Source: Collinsella aerofaciens (GTDB lineage Bacteria; Actinomycetota; Coriobacteriia; Coriobacteriales; Coriobacteriaceae). From it: a DNA stretch of 64,000 nt. Below the pieces are notes generated by a model. It did not search any database, was not told the DNA's origin, and saw only the letters and a list, made by a program, of their open reading frames with translations. Positions 8,765 through 17,251 of this stretch are shown in pieces. The position numbers and the translations under genes are program-made. How positions within the stretch are numbered: position 1 is the stretch's first letter; each line of letters starts with the position of its first letter. The DNA lies in NCBI RefSeq assembly GCF_028206795.1, contig NZ_JAQLFJ010000007.1, positions 55,766 through 119,765 of the forward strand, given 5' to 3'.

Positions 8765-9613
8765 ATGAACGAGCAGGTTTGCACCAAGGCTGTGGATGCG
8801 TGTGGCTATCCGGTCGAGACGACGGGCAATGCGGTGCTGGACACGTTGGAGCACCGTTCCTCCACGCGTGCTTTCGCGCGCGATGACAGCGACCGTCCCG
8901 TAGCGGTGACCGACGAGCAGCGGGCGGCGATCTTGCATGCGGCGAGCCGCGCACCGTCGGCGGGCGCCATGATGATGTATTCCATCGTGAGCATTCGCGA
9001 GCAGGCTACGCTGGACCGTCTGGCCGACCTGTGCGACCACCAGCCTATGATCGCCAAGGCGCCCTGGGCACTAATATTTGTGGTCGACTATGCCAAGTGG
9101 ATCGATCTGTTTGAGCACGTGGGCTGCTTTGAGCCCGAGTTTGTCGAGCGCACGGGCAAGTCGCCCCGCCGCGCACCGGGTCTGGGCGACTTTGCCATCG
9201 CGGCGCAGGATGCCGTGATCGCTGCGCAAAACGCCGTGGTTGCCGCCGAGGCCCTGGGCCTGGGGAGCTGCTACATTGGCGACATCGTGGAGAACGCCGA
9301 GGAAGTTGCCGAGCTGCTCGATCTGCCGCCCTATACCATGCCGCTGTCGATGCTCATCATCGGTACGCCCCGTAAGGAGCGTCCGGCGATCGCGCACCCC
9401 GTGGTGAACCTGGTGCACGAGGAGCGCTACTGCCGTGCGGATGCCGCGACTATGGATGCGCAGGTGGCCGAGATGGATGCGATGTTTCGCCCGCATGCCC
9501 GCGAGGTGGGCGAGCGCGTGGTGGATATCTACACCCGCAAACACACCAGTCCCTTTATGGCCGAGATGAGCCGCTCCATGGAGTGGTGGTTCAAAAACTG
9601 GCTCGGAAAATGA
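8765..9613 (+). CDS. Nitroreductase family protein
   Basis: A 282-residue FMN-dependent nitroreductase-like oxidoreductase. FMN-binding signatures are visible: EHRSSTRAF near residue 30, SRAPSAGAMMMYS near 60 and NAVVAAEALGLGSCYIGDI near 155. The length and C-terminal extension resemble NfsA/NfrA-type enzymes, which reduce nitroaromatics, quinones or flavins with NAD(P)H. It is divergent from the sulfatase gene and monocistronic. A GAGG ribosome site precedes the ATG. The natural substrate is unknown. Confidence 0.85.
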   Translation: MNEQVCTKAVDACGYPVETTGNAVLDTLEHRSSTRAFARDDSDRPVAVTDEQRAAILHAASRAPSAGAMMMYSIVSIREQATLDRLADLCDHQPMIAKAPWALIFVVDYAKWIDLFEHVGCFEPEFVERTGKSPRRAPGLGDFAIAAQDAVIAAQNAVVAAEALGLGSCYIGDIVENAEEVAELLDLPPYTMPLSMLIIGTPRKERPAIAHPVVNLVHEERYCRADAATMDAQVAEMDAMFRPHAREVGERVVDIYTRKHTSPFMAEMSRSMEWWFKNWLGK

Positions 9614-9616
9614 CGG

Positions 9617-9647
9617 ATGTGACAAAGGGACAGTCCCTTTGTCACAT
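9617..9647. repeat. GACAAAGGG palindrome, copy 1
   Basis: A perfect 14-bp inverted repeat, ATGTGACAAAGGGA / TCCCTTTGTCACAT, with a 3-nt loop, starting a few bases after the nitroreductase stop codon. Related palindromes occur at 12102, 22989 and 35501, and a degraded one at 42241. There is no clear T tract, so it may act as an mRNA 3'-end stabiliser or a mobile palindrome. Confidence 0.8.
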
Positions 9648-9731
9648 TCCATATCGCCGCGGTGGCCTAAAGGCCGTATAAATGTTTATCTAGCTGGGAA
9701 AACAGTGCCATTCAAACATAGGACGATTACC

Positions 9732-9737
9732 TATAAT
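9732..9737 (+). promoter_or_regulatory. Probable -10 box of the kup promoter
   Basis: A perfect TATAAT lies 35 bp upstream of the kup ATG in an AT-rich stretch. The -35 is weak (CATTCA/TTCAAA region). Assignment rests mainly on the -10. Confidence 0.45.
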
Positions 9738-9772
9738 TCCTTCGAACATTAAAGTTGGGAGGAAACCGGCTT

Positions 9773-11800
9773 ATGGAACAAAAGGCCAAGGAGGCAGCCT
9801 CGCACGCTGCGATTCCTGTGAGCATCTCGGCGATGCTCGTCACGCTGGGCGTGGTGTATGGCGATATCGGCACCAGCCCCATGTATGTAACCAAGGCGCT
9901 CGTCGCCGGCAACGGCGGCATCGGAAGCGTCACGGAGGAGTTCGTGCTCGGCGCGCTCTCCCTTGTCGTGTGGACGGTCACGCTGCTGACCACCATCAAG
10001 TATGTGCTCATCTCGCTGCGCGCCGATAACCATGGTGAGGGCGGCATTTTTGCCCTGTACAGCCTGGTCAAGCGCTGCGGAAAGTGGCTTATTATCCCTG
10101 CCATGCTGGGCGGCGCCGCGCTGCTCGCCGATGGCATCCTGACGCCGGCCGTTACCGTTACCACGGCCATCGAGGGCCTGCGCACCATCCCGGCGGTCCA
10201 TGCCGTGCTGGGCGATGACCAGGGCCGCGTCGTCGCCATTACGCTCGCCATCATCATCGTGCTCTTCCTGGTACAGCGCATCGGTACGGCCAAGATCGGT
10301 CACGCCTTTGGCCCCATCATGACGCTGTGGTTCCTGTTCCTGGGCGGCACGGGTCTGTTCTTTGTCTTCCAGCACCCCGCCGTGCTGCTGTGCCTCAACC
10401 CGGTGCGCGGCATCGCCTTTTTGCTGAGCCCCAACAACCACGCGGGCATCATGATTCTGGGCAGTTGCTTCCTCGCCACCACCGGTGCCGAGGCGCTCTA
10501 CTCCGACATGGGCCACGTCGGCCGCGGCAACATCTACGCTACCTGGCCGTTCGTTAAGTGCTGCCTGCTGCTTTCCTATATGGGCCAGGGCGCTTGGCTT
10601 ATGAACAACGCTGCCAACCCCGAGCTCATGGGCATTGCCGACCTCAACCCGTTCTACCAGATGCTCGCCCCGGGCCTGCGCCCGTTTGCCGTCGGCCTTT
10701 CCACCGTCGCGGCCATCATTGCCTCGCAGGCGCTCATCACCGGCGCATTCTCGCTGGTGTCCGAGGCCAGCCGTCTGGACCTCATGCCGCACATGCAGGT
10801 CTTCTACCCTGCCGAGACCAAGGGCCAGCTTTATATTCCCATGGTCAACAACGTCATGCTTGTCGGCTGCGTCATCGTGGTGCTGCTGTTCCAGAACTCG
10901 GCGCATATGGAAGCCGCGTACGGCCTTGCCATTACGCTGACTATGATGTGCACCACGCTTCTGCTCTTCTTCTACCTGCACGAGGAGCGCAAGCTCAAGG
11001 TTGCTCCGTGGATCTTCGCGGCCTTCTTCCTTTTGCTCGAGGGCTTTTTCTTTGTGAGCTCGCTCACCAAGTTCTTCCACGGCGGCTATTTCACCATTCT
11101 GATGGCCGCGCTCATCATGGGCATTATGGTGTGCTGGTACAACGGCACGGCGGTCGAGCAGCGCCAGTTTACGCTGCTGCCGCTGCGCAGCTACCTGCCG
11201 CAGCTCAAGCGCCTGCGCGACGACGACCGTTACGAGCGCATGAGCGACAACGTCGTGTACCTGACCAAGGACACCCATACCGACTACATCGACCGCGATA
11301 TCGTCTATTCGATCTTGGACAAGCATCCCAAGCGTGCCCGCGCCTGGTGGTTTGTGAATGTCGAGACCATGGACGAACCGCACACCTTTGCCTATTCGGT
11401 CGAGACGTTCGGCACCGACTACGTGTTCCGCGTGCATCTGTACCTGGGCTACAAGATCAACCAGCGCGTCAATGCCTACCTGCGTCAGGTTGTTCAGGAC
11501 CTGGCTGCCACCGGCGAGCTGCCGCCGCAGACGCATGACTACTCGGTCTACAAGGATCCGGGTAACATCGGCACTTTCAAGTTCGTCCTGATCCGTAAGC
11601 TTCTGGCGCCCGAAAGCGATGTGGAGCCCAGCGAGCGTACGGCCATCACGCTCAAGTACATCATCCGCCGCGCCGCCGGCACGCCTGCACGCTGGTATGG
11701 CCTGGAGAACTCCAACGTGAGCTTTGAGTACGTGCCGCTGTTCACCAAGTTCAAGGCTGTGAATAAGATGCAGCGCCTGGCCCCCAACGAGCGGCCGTAG
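9773..11800 (+). CDS. kup: Kup-type potassium uptake transporter
   Basis: A 675-residue multi-pass membrane protein of the KUP/HAK/KT family, which takes up K+ with protons. The N-terminus has the family signature VVYGDIGTSPMYV, followed by GEGGIFALYSLV and DGILTPAVTVTTAIEGL. About twelve hydrophobic segments span residues 15-450, and the cytoplasmic C-terminal domain (about 460-675) is the usual size. The ATG at 9773 is chosen because GGGAGGA lies about 9 nt upstream. It is the first gene of a potassium locus that continues with a small membrane protein and a KdpDE-like sensor/regulator. Confidence 0.93.
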   Translation: MEQKAKEAASHAAIPVSISAMLVTLGVVYGDIGTSPMYVTKALVAGNGGIGSVTEEFVLGALSLVVWTVTLLTTIKYVLISLRADNHGEGGIFALYSLVKRCGKWLIIPAMLGGAALLADGILTPAVTVTTAIEGLRTIPAVHAVLGDDQGRVVAITLAIIIVLFLVQRIGTAKIGHAFGPIMTLWFLFLGGTGLFFVFQHPAVLLCLNPVRGIAFLLSPNNHAGIMILGSCFLATTGAEALYSDMGHVGRGNIYATWPFVKCCLLLSYMGQGAWLMNNAANPELMGIADLNPFYQMLAPGLRPFAVGLSTVAAIIASQALITGAFSLVSEASRLDLMPHMQVFYPAETKGQLYIPMVNNVMLVGCVIVVLLFQNSAHMEAAYGLAITLTMMCTTLLLFFYLHEERKLKVAPWIFAAFFLLLEGFFFVSSLTKFFHGGYFTILMAALIMGIMVCWYNGTAVEQRQFTLLPLRSYLPQLKRLRDDDRYERMSDNVVYLTKDTHTDYIDRDIVYSILDKHPKRARAWWFVNVETMDEPHTFAYSVETFGTDYVFRVHLYLGYKINQRVNAYLRQVVQDLAATGELPPQTHDYSVYKDPGNIGTFKFVLIRKLLAPESDVEPSERTAITLKYIIRRAAGTPARWYGLENSNVSFEYVPLFTKFKAVNKMQRLAPNERP

Positions 11801-11860
11801 ACGTCGGCGGCTACACGGAGTTAGTTTTTGATGGATAAGCATGAGGCCGGGGAGGTAAAC

Positions 11861-12055
11861 ATGGATACAAAGGCGCTCGATGGCCGTGAGGCGGTGGTCG
11901 AAATGGTGCGTGAGGCGCGTGTCGACGCCGCCGAAGATCGGTTCTTTACGAATCGTGCCAACATGGACATGGCCGACCGTGTGATCTCGATCGTGGTGAC
12001 GCTGCTTGTCGCGGCGTGCGTGTGCGCACTGCTCGCGCACGTGCTGTTTGTCTAG
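11861..12055 (+). CDS. Small single-span membrane protein in the potassium locus
   Basis: A 64-residue protein with a charged N-terminal half (rich in Glu, Arg and Asp) and one hydrophobic segment near the C-terminus (VISIVVTLLVAACVCALLA). The ATG at 11861 has a strong GGGGAGG site. An in-frame ATG at 11831 has none. I do not recognise the family. It lies 60 bp after kup and before the sensor kinase, so a role as a Kup accessory subunit or a link between transporter and kinase is possible, but this is inference from position only. Confidence 0.65.
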   Translation: MDTKALDGREAVVEMVREARVDAAEDRFFTNRANMDMADRVISIVVTLLVAACVCALLAHVLFV

Positions 12056-12101
12056 CGACTGCCGGTCGTAGAAGGCTTTACACTTAGAACCACCACGAGG
12101 G

Positions 12102-12145
12102 AAAACCACCACAAAGGTGCCTGTCCCCTTTGTGGTGGTTTTTGT
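12102..12145 (+). terminator. Terminator hairpin, member of the AAAGG...CCTTT palindrome family
   Basis: AAAACCACCACAAAGG (12102-12117) pairs with CCTTTGTGGTGGTTTT (12127-12142), followed by more T residues. It separates the kup/small-protein unit from the kinase. Its centre (AAAGGtgcctgtccccTTT) resembles the palindromes at 9617, 22989 and 35501. Confidence 0.75.
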
Positions 12146-12163
12146 TTTTGAGGGAGGGGTACG

Positions 12164-13795
12164 GTGTCTATGGACGTCCGTGCGGACGGCGATATCGCCG
12201 ATAACTTTTGGTGGCGGCGCACAACGCTGACGCGCCGCACTCCTCTGTATGACGCCTGCGTATCGGTGGGGCTGCTGGTCGCGGCGACGATTGTGGGCGC
12301 GCTGCTCGACCATCCGGGTCTCGCGCCGAGCATCATGATCGTCTATGTGTTCGCCGTTCAGCTGTGCGCATTCTTTACCTGGAGTCGTCTGTATTGCTTG
12401 CTGAGCTCGGCTGCCGCCGTGGCGCTCTACAACTTCTTGTTTGTCGACCCGCGCTACTCGCTGTCGCTTATCGACCGCGTCTATCCCGGCATGTTCTTCA
12501 TCATGTTCGTGGTCTCGCTTGTGTCGAGCTCGATTGCGTTGGCCCTGCGCCGCGCCTTGGCACAGGCTGCCGCCAGCGACCGCCGCACGCATATGGTGCT
12601 CGAGACCAACCGCATGCTGCAGCGGTGCGCCGATCAGCAGCAGATTGTCCATGCTATGTCAACGCAGCTGGCGCGTCTTTCGGGCTGTCCGGTCGTGTGG
12701 TACAGCGCTGACGCCGAGGGCGATGACCTGCTGCCGCGTGCGACGTACACGGCCGTGGGCGATGCCGCGCCGGTGCACGAGCTGGCGCCGCAGATGCCGC
12801 CGCGGCTCTCGGCGTCCGCCTATGTGGGAACGCCGCTCGACGCCACGTTTGGCGGCTCGGCGTTTTATGGCATCTACCTGACGGTTCGCACGGGCGACGG
12901 CTTCGTGCGCTCGGGCGACCCCGCCTCGGTGGTGGGCGTGCTGGCTATCGTTGCCGAGCCCGACGTGCTGACGCATGAGGAGCGGACGCTTGCCGATGCT
13001 ATCGTGAGCGAAGGCGAGCTGGCACTCGACCGCGCCCGCGCCATGGAGGCCCGCGAGGAGGCGGCGGTGCTCGCCAAAAACGAACAGCTGCGCGCCAACC
13101 TGCTGCGCTCAATCTCGCACGATCTGCGCACGCCGCTTACCAGTATTTCGGGTAATGCCGACGTGCTGCTCGACCAGGGCTCGACCGGCACTGCAGTGCT
13201 CGATGCCCAGACGCGCCGCGGCCTGCTTCTATCCATTCGCTCGGATGCGCTGTGGCTCAACGCCACCGTCGAGAATCTGCTCGCCATCACCAAGCTCGAG
13301 GGCGGCGGTATGCGCCTGTCGACCACGCTCGAGCTCATGGACGATATCGTCGAGGAGGCACTGCGCCACGTAAATCCGGCCGTGCGCGAGCACGACCTTA
13401 AGGTGGTGGCGTGCGATGAACCGGCGCTCGTTAACGTCGACGCGCGTCTGATGGTACAGCTCGTGGTGAACCTGGTGAACAATGCCATCACCTATACGCC
13501 CGCGGGCTCGCATATCATGATTTCGATTAGCATCGACGATGGACGCGTGGCGTGCTTGGTGGCCGATGACGGCCCGGGCATCGCACCCGAGGACCGCGAG
13601 CGGATTTTTGAGTCGTTCTATACCGCCAACCATGGTCTGGCCGACAGCCACCGCAGCGTGGGCTTGGGTCTTTCGCTCTGCCGTTCCATTGCGTTGGCGC
13701 ATGGCGGTAGCATAGAGGTTGCCGCGGCGGACCCGCACGGTTCGGTCTTTACGATTGAACTTCCCGCCGCCGACGTTTCGTTTGATAAGGAGTAG
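12164..13795 (+). CDS. KdpD-like sensor histidine kinase lacking the N-terminal KdpD/Usp domains
   Basis: A 543-residue kinase. Residues about 25-115 are four closely spaced hydrophobic helices of the DUF4118 (KdpD membrane) type. A GAF-like region follows (about 140-285), then a HisKA motif SISHDLRTPLTSI with the phospho-His near residue 319. The HATPase boxes are visible: NLVNNAITYTP, DDGPGIAP and GLGLSLC. Classical KdpD is about 900 residues with cytoplasmic KdpD and Usp domains in front; both are absent. Start is GTG at 12164, six bases after AGGGAGG. The response regulator gene follows with a 4-bp gap. Confidence 0.9.
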   Translation: MSMDVRADGDIADNFWWRRTTLTRRTPLYDACVSVGLLVAATIVGALLDHPGLAPSIMIVYVFAVQLCAFFTWSRLYCLLSSAAAVALYNFLFVDPRYSLSLIDRVYPGMFFIMFVVSLVSSSIALALRRALAQAAASDRRTHMVLETNRMLQRCADQQQIVHAMSTQLARLSGCPVVWYSADAEGDDLLPRATYTAVGDAAPVHELAPQMPPRLSASAYVGTPLDATFGGSAFYGIYLTVRTGDGFVRSGDPASVVGVLAIVAEPDVLTHEERTLADAIVSEGELALDRARAMEAREEAAVLAKNEQLRANLLRSISHDLRTPLTSISGNADVLLDQGSTGTAVLDAQTRRGLLLSIRSDALWLNATVENLLAITKLEGGGMRLSTTLELMDDIVEEALRHVNPAVREHDLKVVACDEPALVNVDARLMVQLVVNLVNNAITYTPAGSHIMISISIDDGRVACLVADDGPGIAPEDRERIFESFYTANHGLADSHRSVGLGLSLCRSIALAHGGSIEVAAADPHGSVFTIELPAADVSFDKE

Positions 13796-13799
13796 CGCC

Positions 13800-14513
13800 G
13801 TGTCGAACTCTGCCGTAAAACCGCTCATCTTGGTCGTTGAGGACGACCCAGCTGTTCGCAACCTTATCGTTGCCGCGCTCGAGGCGCACGGCTTGCGCCA
13901 TATGGCCGTGGAGACCGCCCATGCCGCCATCGCCGCCGCCTCATCGCAGGCACCGAGTATTGTGCTGCTCGATCTGGGCCTGCCCGATATGGATGGTGTC
14001 AAGGTGGTGGAGTCGGTGCGCGCATGGTCGGGTATGCCGATTATTGTGGTTTCGGCGCGCAGCGAGGATGCGGACAAGATTCGTGCACTCGATGCCGGCG
14101 CCGACGACTACCTGACCAAGCCGTTTTCGGTCGAGGAGCTGCTCGCGCGCATTCGCACGACGCTCAGGCGCCTTTCGTATACGCAAACGGGCGGCGTTGT
14201 CTCCGAGGGCTCGTTCGATACCGGTGAGCTGCATATCGATTTTGATGCCGGCATCGCCACGATGGATGGCGAGGAGCTGCATCTGACGCCGATCGAGTAC
14301 AAGCTCCTGTGCCTGCTGGCACACAACGCCGACAAGGTACTGACGCACCAGTTTATCCTGCACGAGATTTGGGGCACGGCAACTAAGAGCGACCTGGCGA
14401 GCCTGCGCGTCTTTATGGGCACGCTGCGCAAGAAGATTGAGTCCGACCCCGCGCACCCGCGCTATATCCAAACGCATGTGGGTATCGGTTACCGATTGGT
14501 CACCCAAGGCTAG
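13800..14513 (+). CDS. KdpE-like OmpR-family response regulator
   Basis: A 237-residue two-domain regulator. The receiver domain has the acidic pair at VVEDD, the phospho-acceptor Asp near residue 58 (LLDLGLPDMDG) and the Lys of YLTKPF. A winged-helix trans_reg_C domain follows (HLTPIEYKLLCLLA ... VGIGYRL). Start is GTG at 13800 with AAGGAG about 7 nt upstream, just after the kinase stop. It is the cognate partner of the preceding kinase. Likely targets are kup and this locus; no kdpFABC is present in the window. Confidence 0.92.
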   Translation: MSNSAVKPLILVVEDDPAVRNLIVAALEAHGLRHMAVETAHAAIAAASSQAPSIVLLDLGLPDMDGVKVVESVRAWSGMPIIVVSARSEDADKIRALDAGADDYLTKPFSVEELLARIRTTLRRLSYTQTGGVVSEGSFDTGELHIDFDAGIATMDGEELHLTPIEYKLLCLLAHNADKVLTHQFILHEIWGTATKSDLASLRVFMGTLRKKIESDPAHPRYIQTHVGIGYRLVTQG

Positions 14514-14538
14514 ATCGCCAACCACCATCCCAATATGA

Positions 14539-14603
14539 GTTGCGGTGAAATACGGTCTAAATTTACCTAATTCCAGGCAAAACAGTCCGTATTCCACCGC
14601 AAC
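14539..14603. repeat. Inverted repeat between convergent genes
   Basis: 17-nt arms (14539-14555 and 14587-14603; GTTGCGGTG.AATACGG) pair at 16 of 17 positions around a 31-nt loop. It lies between the 3' ends of the response regulator and the leftward rRNA methyltransferase gene, so a bidirectional terminator is possible, although no strong T tract follows. Confidence 0.7.
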
Positions 14604-14608
14604 TTTGT

Positions 14609-17176
14609 TTACTTGCCCTTGGGCTTGCTGGCGTAGAACTTCTTCTTTCTGGGCTTGCCGGCGGGGGAGGGTTTGCCGGCAAAGTTGGACTTGCCGTTGC
14701 CGGCCTGTGCATGTACGGGTGCTGCCGCACGGGGCTTGCGGGCGTCGGGGTTGCGTAGCTCCTCGGTTCGCTCTGCAATCTCCTCGGCGCTAAAGCCGAC
14801 CTCGGCCATGGCGTCCTCGATGGGAAGTCGGCGCACGATATAGCAATGATGCACCTTCCGGTTGCGCGCGAAATCCTCGGGGATGGTCTGCGCCGTAATG
14901 TCCTCCAGCACGACGCCCGCGCGTGCGAGCTTGCGCGTCTCGGGGCGGAAGCCGCGCAGGTTGCAGCTAAAGATGGCATGCCCGCCCTGCGCGAGCAGGC
15001 GAGATACGCCGGCCAAAAGCTCAACATGGTCGCGCTGGACGTCCCAGGTGCGACGGCCCATCTTGGACGAGTTCGAAAACGTGGGCGGGTCGACAAAGAT
15101 CAGATCCCAGCGGTTGCGCGTCTGGCGCTGGTCGCGAATCCAGGCGAGCACGTCGTCGCGCACAAAGTGATGCTGCGGACCCACAAAGCCGTTCTGGCGC
15201 ATGTTGCGCTCGGCCCAGTCCAGGTAGGTGTTGGAAAGGTCGACCGTCACAGTTTCCTCGACGCCGCCGTCTGCCGCATAGCAGGTGGCGGTACCGGTGT
15301 AGGCGAACAGGTTGAGGAAGCGGCGCGCCTGTTTGGCGTGCTCGCGCACCAGGTTGCGGGTGACGCGGTGGTCCAGGAAGATTCCCACATCCAGATAATC
15401 GTCAAAGTTGACGGCAAAGGTAAGGCCGCCCTCTTCGATGAGCGGCAGACGACGGCGCGCGATGTTGGCGCGCTCGCCCGATGCGCCCTTGCCGGCGCCC
15501 TGTTTGCCGTACTGCGAGCCGCCGCGCGAACGCATGCGGGCCTTGGCGTGCACGTGCTCGGCCGGAACATCAAGAATACGCGGCGCGATGGCCAGAATGT
15601 CGAGCATGCGGGCCTGGGCTAGCGCGGGATCGATGGTCTTAGGCGCGGCGTACTCGGCGATGACGAGCCAGCGGCCCGGCGTCTGCGGGCAGCCCTCGTA
15701 CAGGTCGATGGCGGCGGAGTAGTCGGGCAGGTCGGCATCGTAGACGCGGTAGCAGCTCACGCCCTCGCGCTTGGCCCACTTGCGGCGCAGACGGGCATTC
15801 TTGCGCAGGCGGTTGGCGAACTGCTCGGACTCGGGGATGAGCACGGGCAGCGGTTTGCCGTCGCCCAAGTCGAGCGTGGCGGTAGGTTCGGGCATGGAGG
15901 AAGCGGCGGCTTCGTCGTTGGCTTCGTTGGCATCCGCAACCTCGGCCTCGGCATCCGCACTGGTCGCAGCCTCAAACGCTGCGGCGGCGTGGTCGAGCGA
16001 GGGCCAAACCTCAATAGCCGCCTCCTCGTTATTGGGCATGACGGCGATGGAGCGCGCGGGCTCGGCATGGAGCGCGCGGGCCATAAGGCCATCGCGGGTG
16101 AGTGCGGCGACCGGTGCCGAAGCGAGCTCGGGCGCGCGGCGCAGCTCGCCGACCAGCGTCATGGCGTCGTGCATGAGCGAAAGCGGGGTCTCGGTGGTGT
16201 CTGCGACCACGGCGGCACCGGCGACGGCGCCCGCATGGTCCAGCACGGTGGCGGGCTTGGCGGCACAAAAGTCGACAAAACGCTTGTAGCCAGCGCTCTT
16301 GACCATGCGCTCGGCGGTCTTGCGGGCGGCAGGGTCGATGTCCGCGGCCACGATGCGTGCCTGGCGCTCGCGTGCTGCCGCCTCGCGTTCGCGCGCCTCG
16401 GCAAGCAGCTGCTCCCACAGAGCGGCGTCGTGCAGCTGCCAGCCCTCAAAGCCCCAGCGCTCGCGTGCGGCGCCCGGGGCGCGGTCGGTCAGAATGTTCA
16501 CGGCCTCTAGCAGCAGACCGCCGTCGGCGCACGAAGCATCGATCAGCGTGGGAAGGGCTTCATTCTCGTAATCGTCGACCGTCAACTCGCGCTCGCACAG
16601 TGCGGTCCAGCCGACCTGCGCCAGCACCAGGGCGGCGTAGTCGGGGCGCAACACGTGCGCACCCTCGCCGGCACGGGTCGCCGCGGGCGGCAGGCGCTTG
16701 AACAGCGGGTCGCCCGAAAGGTCCAGGCTTATGCTCGCGCGGCGCTGGCGCAGCGAAAGCAGCAGGTGAACATCGGGATCGGCGGCGTCGACATCGGCGC
16801 GACGGCCCGTGGTTTCGGCCAAGCGGTCGCATAATGCGTCCTTGGCGCGCAGGGCCGAGAAGCGCGTGTTGCGCAGCTGCTCGGTCACGCCGCGGGCGGT
16901 GATGGCAATGGTGGCGCCGGGGCGGATGATGGTCTCCCAGGCGATGTCGTAAACGCTGTCGTAAAGTTCATCGGCATCCTGCGCCTCAAAGCGCCCGAGT
17001 ACCACGAACACACGGCTCGCCAGGCGCGACCACAGACAGGCGCGGTAGCCTTCTTCGAGCTCGCCCTCAAACGTGGCGCGGCCCTTCAGCCGGCGAACAT
17101 GCGAAAGCCCGAGGCGTTTAAGCTCATCGGCGAGTGCGGACTCAAAGCCCTCGGGGCAGCTTGCGTAAAATTCCAT
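14609..17176 (-). CDS. rlmKL: RlmKL-like 23S rRNA methyltransferase with degenerate RlmL half
   Basis: An 855-residue protein aligned end to end with bifunctional RlmKL. A THUMP domain (about 45-155) is followed by the RlmL (m2G2445) half and a C-terminal RlmK (m7G2069) half. The RlmL half keeps landmarks (DRAPG near 231, RWGFEGW near 240), but its AdoMet motif, normally DPMCGSGT, reads DASCADGG (213-220). The catalytic NPPY expected near 325 is absent (VVADTTETPL). The RlmK half looks intact (NLFAYTGTATCYAADGG, VDPPTFSNS). An Ala/Glu-rich low-complexity linker follows the RlmL half. The C-terminal tail is Lys/Pro rich. Only RlmK activity is expected. Confidence 0.88.
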   Translation of the reverse strand: MEFYASCPEGFESALADELKRLGLSHVRRLKGRATFEGELEEGYRACLWSRLASRVFVVLGRFEAQDADELYDSVYDIAWETIIRPGATIAITARGVTEQLRNTRFSALRAKDALCDRLAETTGRRADVDAADPDVHLLLSLRQRRASISLDLSGDPLFKRLPPAATRAGEGAHVLRPDYAALVLAQVGWTALCERELTVDDYENEALPTLIDASCADGGLLLEAVNILTDRAPGAARERWGFEGWQLHDAALWEQLLAEAREREAAARERQARIVAADIDPAARKTAERMVKSAGYKRFVDFCAAKPATVLDHAGAVAGAAVVADTTETPLSLMHDAMTLVGELRRAPELASAPVAALTRDGLMARALHAEPARSIAVMPNNEEAAIEVWPSLDHAAAAFEAATSADAEAEVADANEANDEAAASSMPEPTATLDLGDGKPLPVLIPESEQFANRLRKNARLRRKWAKREGVSCYRVYDADLPDYSAAIDLYEGCPQTPGRWLVIAEYAAPKTIDPALAQARMLDILAIAPRILDVPAEHVHAKARMRSRGGSQYGKQGAGKGASGERANIARRRLPLIEEGGLTFAVNFDDYLDVGIFLDHRVTRNLVREHAKQARRFLNLFAYTGTATCYAADGGVEETVTVDLSNTYLDWAERNMRQNGFVGPQHHFVRDDVLAWIRDQRQTRNRWDLIFVDPPTFSNSSKMGRRTWDVQRDHVELLAGVSRLLAQGGHAIFSCNLRGFRPETRKLARAGVVLEDITAQTIPEDFARNRKVHHCYIVRRLPIEDAMAEVGFSAEEIAERTEELRNPDARKPRAAAPVHAQAGNGKSNFAGKPSPAGKPRKKKFYASKPKGK

Positions 17177-17251
17177 GGGTGACCTCTCTGGTTGCGTCGC
17201 TCCATTATATGATGGATACTTCGTTTACTCTCGCCCCCGAAAGGAACCCAT

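Noticed and set aside
9614-9772. Possible riboswitch in the kup leader
   Set aside because: The only strong structure is the dispersed palindrome belonging to the nitroreductase 3' end; the remaining leader after the TATAAT is about 30 nt, too short for ydaO or similar K+/c-di-AMP switches.
9749-12652. A 967-codon leftward frame opposite kup
   Set aside because: Antisense to the clearly homologous kup and kinase genes; the protein is His/Glu/Arg-rich without a fold signature.
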